Shown here: positions 14,851-20,622 of the stretch, piece by piece
How positions within the stretch are numbered: the first letter of the stretch is position 1
How the letters are laid out: the number at the start of each line of letters is the position of its first letter
IMG/VR virus record: IMGVR_UViG_3300044691_000429
Span: 1 to 64,000 of that record
Length of the DNA: 64,000 nucleotides
Strand: one strand, 5' to 3'
Source: a virus
Translations under genes and position numbers: made by a program
The notes under the pieces: generated by a model
Told to the model about the DNA's origin: nothing
What the model saw: only the letters and a program-made list of their open reading frames with translations
The model's database searches: none

Positions 14851-15294
14851 TTAGCCCATCGGCCACCACTCCCGCCGGTAATCCGCGTGCTCGCGGTAGG
14901 GAAGGGTCAGCGTCATCAGCATGGCGAAGTCGTGCATCTGCGCGTCGAAGTCATCGACGCGCCGCAGGTGGTCTTCGATGCAGTCGATCAGTCGCCGCTT
15001 CGCCTCGGCCTCGATGATGACCCGAGCCGGGTCGTGGCGGACGGCGTGGCGTGCCACCTGCTCGGTGTGCGCACCGCCGCCGCTCATCCCACTGCCCACC
15101 ACCTCGATCACCTGCTCGTAGCTACCGGCCCCTGCGGTAGCCACGATGCTCCAGTAGGTGCCGCCGTCGTCGGCGTGACTCCCGGAGAGGCGCCAGTGGG
15201 AGCCGTGGATGCGGCCGCCGAAGTCCGCACTCTGGCGGGCTGCTTCCTCGTCCTCGGCGATCCGGGCCCGCAGGAAGTCGATCAGGTCGCTCAT
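14851..15294 (-). CDS. DUF6221-family protein
   Basis: 147 residues. N-terminus IDFLRARIAEDEEAAR, central ARHAVRHDPARVI..EAEAKRRLID and C-terminus LPYREHADYRREW match the Streptomyces DUF6221 pattern as I know it. Function unknown. The ATG overlaps the stop of the HTH gene at 15291 (ATGA), so it is probably the second gene of that autoregulated operon. A second member lies at 47427. Confidence 0.8.
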   Translation of the reverse strand: MSDLIDFLRARIAEDEEAARQSADFGGRIHGSHWRLSGSHADDGGTYWSIVATAGAGSYEQVIEVVGSGMSGGGAHTEQVARHAVRHDPARVIIEAEAKRRLIDCIEDHLRRVDDFDAQMHDFAMLMTLTLPYREHADYRREWWPMG

Positions 15295-15587
15295 GTGTTA
15301 CTCCCCTTCTCGGCCGTAGCTCGCGTCTTCATCCGCTCGGCGCGTTCCCTGTAGCGCTCATCGGGTTCGATGCCTGCTTCGCGGGCCATCTTGCGCACGT
15401 GGGCAGCGGTCCACCCGGAGAGTTTGGCGACCTCGGTCGGCCGGTGGGCGCCGTCCCGTAGCGCCGCGAGAACGATTTCCTTCAGCTCGGCGCTGGACTT
15501 CTTCAGCCGATCCTCGTCCCGCTTCCGGCGGGCCCCGGCTGCGGCGATTTCTTCGAGGCTCGGCGGCTCGGGCTCGGTCGCTGTCAT
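15291..15587 (-). CDS. Small HTH protein, paralogue of the one at 6268
   Basis: 98 residues. Helical N-terminus, then RPTEVAKLSGWTAAHVRKMA (about 54-73), a helix-turn-helix, and REAGIEP followed by a basic tail. It is recognisably related to the protein at 6268. TACCGT lies 6 bases before the ATG, suggesting a leaderless transcript. The palindrome CGCAAC-TAG-GTTGCG is just upstream. It probably represses its own promoter and the divergent promoter for 15716 onward. Confidence 0.75.
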   Translation of the reverse strand: MTATEPEPPSLEEIAAAGARRKRDEDRLKKSSAELKEIVLAALRDGAHRPTEVAKLSGWTAAHVRKMAREAGIEPDERYRERAERMKTRATAEKGSNT

Positions 15588-15599
15588 GGCGCCACGGTA

Positions 15600-15639
15600 C
15601 CGCAACTAGGTTGCGATGGGGAGTTGCGCGCTGTAGTTT
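15600..15639. promoter_or_regulatory. Divergent promoter with CGCAAC-N3-GTTGCG palindrome
   Basis: Palindrome CGCAACTAGGTTGCG at 15601-15615. Its right half gives -35 TTGCGA (15611-15616); after exactly 17 bp comes -10 TAGTTT (15634-15639). A further GTTGCG lies at 15623-15628. Same architecture as 6502-6595. This is the best candidate promoter for the long rightward unit starting at 15716. Confidence 0.7.
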
Positions 15640-15715
15640 GGTCTCTAACCTGCGCCTTGGTATCGCTACTCATGATCGATAGTGGCGCACCGAGGAAGCC
15701 GACCAGGAAAGCGAG

Positions 15716-16327
15716 ATGCGAGCCTTGTCGAACGCCCCATCCACCCCCACGCGGACCGCCCGGCCGGCTCGATGGCTAGATGCGCACATCTACGTGTTGG
15801 GCTTCCAGGACGGCCTGATCAAGGTTGGCCAAAGCATCGATGCCCAGAGGCGGATTCGGCAGCACGAAGACAACGGTGCGGCCTACGGCAACCCCGTGGT
15901 GGCACAGTGGGCTTCACCACGGCATCCCCAGGTCGCCGAGAACGAGCGCGCGCTGATAGCTCACTGCATGGAGCACGGGCGGCAGGTCCGGGGGCGTGAA
16001 TGGTTCACGGACGTCACCTTCGAAAGCGTGCGCTCCTATGCGTTGACCTTGCCGTTCGCCTGTGTCACGCCCGAACGGATCGAGCAGCGCGAGCACGTCC
16101 AGAGGCCGAGGCCGAATCCGCGTAAAACTCCCCCCAGAGGCCCGGCCGCCACTGCCCCGGCGCGCGTCCCCGTCGCCGACCTCAGCCAAGTCGTGACCAG
16201 CGCCATCGTGGCCGTGACCGACACCCTCACGTCCGCGCAGGTCCGGGAGATGTCCCGGCTCATCGTCGCCGAACTCGCCCGGCGGGGACTGGCCGACGAA
16301 CCGCCGACCGAAGGAGGAAGCGCATGA
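15716..16327 (+). CDS. T5orf172-type GIY-YIG domain protein
   Basis: 203 residues, first ATG in frame. DAHIYVLGFQDGLIKVGQSI (about 22-41) and RRIRQHED give the Tyr, the second-strand aromatic equivalent and the Arg of the T5orf172 branch of the GIY-YIG nuclease superfamily; ENERALIAHC follows with the conserved Glu. The C-terminal half is Pro-rich then helical. Such phage proteins are presumed DNA nucleases or DNA-binding factors. First gene of a long rightward unit of overlapping genes. Confidence 0.75.
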   Translation: MRALSNAPSTPTRTARPARWLDAHIYVLGFQDGLIKVGQSIDAQRRIRQHEDNGAAYGNPVVAQWASPRHPQVAENERALIAHCMEHGRQVRGREWFTDVTFESVRSYALTLPFACVTPERIEQREHVQRPRPNPRKTPPRGPAATAPARVPVADLSQVVTSAIVAVTDTLTSAQVREMSRLIVAELARRGLADEPPTEGGSA

Positions 16328-16491
16328 GCGATGAAGTCCAGTGCTGGCACATCGAGCCGGGCACCCCGTGCGACTGGGATATCTGCCGCCAGCCCGAGCG
16401 GCTCGCGGCAGGCGATTACGGCACCGACCCGGGCGTGGAGCCGCTGCCTACGCCGAACCTCAACCGGCTACGCCATGGGAGCGACCTCTGA
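16324..16491 (+). CDS. Micro-protein
   Basis: 55 residues from ATG 16324, overlapping both neighbours. CWHIEPGTPCDWDICRQPER contains three Cys and a His. Typical of small zinc-binding proteins in Streptomyces phages. Function unknown. Confidence 0.55.
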   Translation: MSDEVQCWHIEPGTPCDWDICRQPERLAAGDYGTDPGVEPLPTPNLNRLRHGSDL

Positions 16492-17546
16492 TGACCACCT
16501 ACGACGAACTCACCCCGGACGCCCTCTTCCTGCTGGAAAACCTCAGCGAACTCGACATCGTCCAGGACTGTGCCGACCGAGGCGCCAAGATCGCCGAACT
16601 GCGCGAGGAACTCGTTCAGCAGCGGGAGCGGGCCGACAACGCCGCGCCCCGCCTCGACCTCGCAACGCAAGCCCTCATCGCCGATGGCTACTTCACCCGG
16701 GCCGAGGTCGGCGATGAAGGCAGCCCGGACATCGCCCCCCGCATCACGGAACTCGCCGTCCATCTCCGAGCCGAACTCGCCGCGTTCCACGAGGGCGAAG
16801 AGCCCTATGACGACGACCGGCTCATACCCACGCCGGGTCAGTGGATCTGGCGGTGGAACCGCGCCACGCCCGCTGAACGGCTCGGCGTCGTGCAGGTCAT
16901 CAAGACCCTCGGCGGCCAGCGGGACCGCGTCGAATCCCTCGCGCGGAGTTGGGCGGACGCTCCGCCGCTCATCCCCGGCCAGGCCCTTGCGGACCTCCGC
17001 AACGCTCTCTCCGACGACCCGCAGCCCACCTATGTTCAGGCCGTACAGGCAGGCGATCGCCTGATCCGCGTCACCGGTACCCGCGTACCGACGCCCGACG
17101 AACGCGCGGCGATCGGGGCGCTGCTCGACGCCAACGAGGACGCGCTCGGGCAGAAGCAGCCCGCTACCGGCGGCATATATGGCGCTCTGCACAAGGCCGT
17201 GGCTGAGACGGTCACCCCGCCCGCCGTCGGCAAGACCGTCGACTGCGGGCCGCAGCCCCTCATGGCCCGGGTCCTCGGTGTTGCGGCATGGCCGTGCGAG
17301 TCGGGTCGCCACCCAGATCACCCCATGAACACCTGCGAGGAGTACGACGCGCTGGTTGAGCTGCGGAAGTGCAAGGTCATCGTGCCGCACCCCTTCCAGC
17401 AGGCCACCGGCGAGGACGTGGGCGTATGCAGATGCACCAAGTGGCCCAAGCATCACATTCACACCGGCGATCGAGCGGTCTGCGCCTGCGAGGAATGCTG
17501 CCCCGTGCCATACGAATACCTCCCGCGCACCAAGGAGCAGTCGTGA
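16491..17546 (+). CDS. Hypothetical protein with Cys-rich C-terminus
   Basis: 351 residues, ATG overlapping the previous stop. The N-terminal half is helical (IAELREELVQQRERAD). The last ~70 residues have VCRCTKWPKHH and CACEECCP, which look like a metal-binding end. Small HTH, nuclease and capsid families do not fit. Its stop overlaps the next GTG. Confidence 0.55.
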   Translation: MTTYDELTPDALFLLENLSELDIVQDCADRGAKIAELREELVQQRERADNAAPRLDLATQALIADGYFTRAEVGDEGSPDIAPRITELAVHLRAELAAFHEGEEPYDDDRLIPTPGQWIWRWNRATPAERLGVVQVIKTLGGQRDRVESLARSWADAPPLIPGQALADLRNALSDDPQPTYVQAVQAGDRLIRVTGTRVPTPDERAAIGALLDANEDALGQKQPATGGIYGALHKAVAETVTPPAVGKTVDCGPQPLMARVLGVAAWPCESGRHPDHPMNTCEEYDALVELRKCKVIVPHPFQQATGEDVGVCRCTKWPKHHIHTGDRAVCACEECCPVPYEYLPRTKEQS

Positions 17547-18301
17547 GCCGCTCGGTCACCTGCCGCCAGCCCGCCTACGACGCCGTATTCACGTTCATCC
17601 GATCGCTCCCGAGCAGCGACATCGCACGCAACGGCGTGATCTGGCAGGCCGTCACCTCCGCGCTCGACGCGGCGAACGTCCCCGACTGCCAGGCCGCCGG
17701 GCACGACAGCGGCAGCCACATCGACGAGACCGGCCCGAATACCGAGTACCGGAACTTCTCCCGAGGCGTCCCCGGGGAACTGCCCCCGAGGTGGATCGCC
17801 ACCGAACTGCTCGCCGACCCGCCCATCGATCTCTCCAGCATCCTCGGCGACTACCAGCGCTACGCCGATGAGATGGACACGCATGCTGCGGCCGTTGAAG
17901 GCTTCACCGTCACCGCCAACGTCCCGGCCGCTCTGCGTGGCCCCAACCGCCCCCGGCCGGAGGAAGACCCGTCACCGCTGCGGAAGCTCGCCGAGCAGGC
18001 GCTCGCCGAAGGCGGACCGCTCCCCGGGGTGCGGCCGTTCGCTGAGGTGATGGCGAACACCGACCGAGTCCCCGATGTCCTACTCCCAACCCACGGACGC
18101 CCCAGCGCAGACGGGCTCTACGAGCAGGTCATGGCCACGTTCGGCGGGCCGCTGCCGCAGGATCGGCCCCCGCTCTGCCCGTGCGGGGCGCAGCGACTTG
18201 CCGGGCGGGTCGTCCACAACGCGGGCTGCTGGTGGATGAACGACCCGGCACCGCTGCGCGCCATCGCCGAAGGCGGCTCGCTCCCCGATGAGACATCGTG
18301 A
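17543..18301 (+). CDS. Hypothetical protein
   Basis: 252 residues, GTG start overlapping the upstream stop. C-terminal region PPLCPCGAQRLAGRVVHNAG then CWWMNDP suggests a zinc site. No family recognised. Coupled to both neighbours. Confidence 0.5.
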   Translation: MSRSVTCRQPAYDAVFTFIRSLPSSDIARNGVIWQAVTSALDAANVPDCQAAGHDSGSHIDETGPNTEYRNFSRGVPGELPPRWIATELLADPPIDLSSILGDYQRYADEMDTHAAAVEGFTVTANVPAALRGPNRPRPEEDPSPLRKLAEQALAEGGPLPGVRPFAEVMANTDRVPDVLLPTHGRPSADGLYEQVMATFGGPLPQDRPPLCPCGAQRLAGRVVHNAGCWWMNDPAPLRAIAEGGSLPDETS

Positions 18302-18606
18302 TCGTCGTCCGCGTCCAAGACCCCACCGGGGATCACATCGAACCGCCGCTCGATGAGGGGTGGGACGCCTTCACAAAGCTGCGCTGGAAAGCGGCCGTCA
18401 CCGCGCACGACACGGGACTGACCGTGGACGTAGAGGAGGGCGCCCTGCGCGACGACAGCGGCAACCCGGTGCCCGGTTGGTACGGCATCGGTGTCGGCCG
18501 GTCCGGTGCCGCCGCGTTCGACTTCCACTCCGCGTGGACCTACCTGAACGGGGTCAGCGCTGGCGCCCAGGACCCCCGTGTCCGACCCGAGGAGCCCACC
18601 CCGTGA
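18298..18606 (+). CDS. Hypothetical protein
   Basis: 102 residues, GTG start overlapping the upstream stop by 4 bases. IVVRVQDPTGDHIEPP and a Gly-rich core; no family recognised. Confidence 0.5.
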   Translation: MIVVRVQDPTGDHIEPPLDEGWDAFTKLRWKAAVTAHDTGLTVDVEEGALRDDSGNPVPGWYGIGVGRSGAAAFDFHSAWTYLNGVSAGAQDPRVRPEEPTP

Positions 18607-18998
18607 GCAGCACCTACAACGCGATCTGCCTCAGCCACGACCCGGGCATCGTCCTCGGCCCCGACTTCACCTACGAGGAAGCCAACAGCCTCAAGAGCCG
18701 CGACCGGCTGACCGGCCACGAGACCTGCGACATCGTCATCGGCCGCTACTCGTACCCGCTGGTCGAAGCGGCGTGCCTCGGCCGCCAGCTGCCCGGTCCG
18801 ACCGGCTGCAAGGGCTACCACTCCGGCGTCGAGTGGATCGACCGGGACTGGCTCCGCCTCCTCGCAGCGGCCACCACGCCGCCCAACTCGGTCGACCCGG
18901 AACTGCTCCGGCCGCTGGTCCAGGGCTGCTGGCCACTGGAACGGCTGCACCGGCTCCGCGGCGAACTCCAACTGCCCGCCACCAAGGACCCCGCATGA
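18603..18998 (+). CDS. Hypothetical protein
   Basis: 131 residues, GTG start overlapping the upstream stop. YNAICLSHDPGIVLGPDFTY and HETCDIVIGRYSYPLVEAAC look like a compact globular fold with conserved His/Cys. I recall similar short proteins in other Streptomyces phages but cannot name a function. Confidence 0.5.
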   Translation: MSSTYNAICLSHDPGIVLGPDFTYEEANSLKSRDRLTGHETCDIVIGRYSYPLVEAACLGRQLPGPTGCKGYHSGVEWIDRDWLRLLAAATTPPNSVDPELLRPLVQGCWPLERLHRLRGELQLPATKDPA

Positions 18999-19117
18999 CA
19001 CCCACCACCTCCGCCGACCGGCGCCGCGTCCTGCGATCCCACCTCGAACCCCAACCCGACCTCGGCCGCTACCTCAAGGTAGAAGGCTACGAATTCTGCA
19101 CCAGCTACTTCTCCTGA
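18995..19117 (+). CDS. Micro-protein
   Basis: 40 residues, ATG overlapping the upstream stop. Basic N-terminus (SADRRRVLRSHLEPQP) and aromatic C-terminus (EGYEFCTSYFS). Weak evidence beyond coupling and codon use. Confidence 0.4.
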   Translation: MTPTTSADRRRVLRSHLEPQPDLGRYLKVEGYEFCTSYFS

Positions 19118-19137
19118 CCCCACGAAAGGACTGACCG

Positions 19138-19302
19138 ATGAAGCTCCCCGGCGGCGGCTACGCCCCGAAGGGCGACGGCACCAAACCCGGCACGCCCCCC
19201 ATCGAACCGGCCGGAGCCAGCAGCGCGAATGCGGGCCCCGCACCCGCCAGTACCTGCGCATGTGGCAGTCCCTGCGACCACACGCCGAACCAGGAGGACT
19301 GA
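19138..19302 (+). CDS. Micro-protein
   Basis: 54 residues, ATG after GAAAGGA. Gly/Pro/Ala-rich with a C-terminal CACGSPCDH metal-site-like motif. Function unknown. Confidence 0.45.
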   Translation: MKLPGGGYAPKGDGTKPGTPPIEPAGASSANAGPAPASTCACGSPCDHTPNQED

Positions 19303-19305
19303 CCC

Positions 19306-19635
19306 GTGACCGCTCTTCTCGTCAGCGATGCCCGGACCTGGGAAGCCACCAGGAAGAACGACCCGAAGAAGTCCGGGCAGTTGCTCGGCTGGCTCGCCGC
19401 CAACGGCATCGACCCTCGCGAAGCCTCATCCGACCACCCGATCACGATCGAGAACGACGGAACCCGACCCGTCATCCGGTACACCGTGTACCTGCGGAAC
19501 GCCGCCGGACGCATCTACGAAGACCCGGCCACGAACAACGCCGCATGCGAGGAACGCGCCACCCCGCTCACTGTGCCGCTGCCCGACACCTGGCCGCAGC
19601 GCGTCGGGCCCGTGACGCCCAAGCCCACCCCGTGA
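19306..19635 (+). CDS. Hypothetical protein
   Basis: 109 residues, GTG start after CAGGAGG. TWEATRKNDPKKSGQLLGWL then beta-rich ENDGTRPVIRYTVYLRNAAG. Proteins with this pattern occur in Streptomyces phages, but no role is known to me. Confidence 0.5.
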   Translation: MTALLVSDARTWEATRKNDPKKSGQLLGWLAANGIDPREASSDHPITIENDGTRPVIRYTVYLRNAAGRIYEDPATNNAACEERATPLTVPLPDTWPQRVGPVTPKPTP

Positions 19636-19760
19636 GCGCCATCTGCGCCGCGCTGGCCGCGCTCTTCGCCATCGCCGTACTCGGCCCCCACCTCGGACAC
19701 GAGTTCCGCTACACCACCCCGGCGCGTGCGACGATCAACGTGCAGGAAGGAGCGCCATGA
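19632..19760 (+). CDS. Micro membrane protein
   Basis: 42 residues, GTG overlapping the upstream stop. Hydrophobic N-terminus AICAALAALFAIAVLG could span the membrane. Its stop overlaps the small-terminase ATG. Confidence 0.4.
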   Translation: MSAICAALAALFAIAVLGPHLGHEFRYTTPARATINVQEGAP

Positions 19761-20407
19761 GCGACGACGACGGCATCGACCCATCGAACTCGGCGAACAG
19801 CCCGGACCCATCGAAGCCCCGCTGTTCAGCCCGCACCAGCCGTGGCCCCTGTGGGAACTACCCGGTACAGGGCGCCACTGTCTGCCGGTTCCACGGCGGC
19901 GCAGCACCCCAGGTGAAGGCGGCGGCGGGGAAGCGACTGGCGGTTGCCGAGTGGGCCCGCTCGTTCGGCGCCCCGGCGGAGGATGCCGACCCGTCGCAAA
20001 CGGTGCTGGACGAGATCCGGTGGTCCGCCGGCCACGTGGCGTGGCTGCGTGAGCGGGTCCAGGAGACGGAGCCCGAGGCGCTGGTGTGGGGTGTCGACTC
20101 CGAAGTGGAGAAAGGGGCGGGCGAGTTCACCGGCACCGACACCACCAGGGCGGCCAAGGCCAGCATGTGGGTGCAGTTGTACGGGCAGGAGCGGGACCGG
20201 CTGACGCGCATGTGCGAGGTCGCGCACCGTATGGGTATCGCCGCCCGGCAGGTGGAACTGGCGGAGCGCGTGGGCTCGCTGATGGCGGACCTGATCCGCG
20301 GTGTCCTCGGCGACCTCAGCCTGTCGGAGGAGCAGCAGCTGGTGGCGGCCGTTGCGGTGCCGCGGCACCTGCAGCTCATCGGGGGCGCGCTGGGTGGCGC
20401 TGCCTGA
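19757..20407 (+). CDS. Probable terminase small subunit
   Basis: 216 residues. N-terminal Cys/His motif CSARTSRGPCGNYPVQGATV followed by CRFHGG is a pattern I know from small-terminase-like proteins of actinophages, probably a zinc-binding DNA-recognition element. The rest is helical. It lies one small gene before the large terminase subunit, the expected place for the packaging recognition subunit. Confidence 0.65.
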   Translation: MSDDDGIDPSNSANSPDPSKPRCSARTSRGPCGNYPVQGATVCRFHGGAAPQVKAAAGKRLAVAEWARSFGAPAEDADPSQTVLDEIRWSAGHVAWLRERVQETEPEALVWGVDSEVEKGAGEFTGTDTTRAAKASMWVQLYGQERDRLTRMCEVAHRMGIAARQVELAERVGSLMADLIRGVLGDLSLSEEQQLVAAVAVPRHLQLIGGALGGAA

Positions 20408-20622
20408 TGACCGACTGGATTGACCGGATGCTCGCCGATGGGCTGGCCCGCGCCGGGGGCCTGTTCGCTCAGGAGCAGCATCTCGGGCAGCAGTTGTGGA
20501 GCGTCGGCGGGTGGCGCTGCTACGGGCGCATGATGCCCGATGGAAGCGCCTTGACGATCCGGCGTCCCGGGAAGGCGCTGGCCTACGAGATCGTCGGCGT
20601 GGACCTGGACGCCCTGAAGTGA
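20407..20622 (+). CDS. Hypothetical protein between terminase subunits
   Basis: 71 residues, overlapping both terminase genes by a few bases. Helical start (DWIDRMLADGLARAGGLF), beta-rich end (GWRCYGRMMPDGSALTIRRP). Probably co-translated with the packaging genes. Function unknown. Confidence 0.5.
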   Translation: MTDWIDRMLADGLARAGGLFAQEQHLGQQLWSVGGWRCYGRMMPDGSALTIRRPGKALAYEIVGVDLDALK

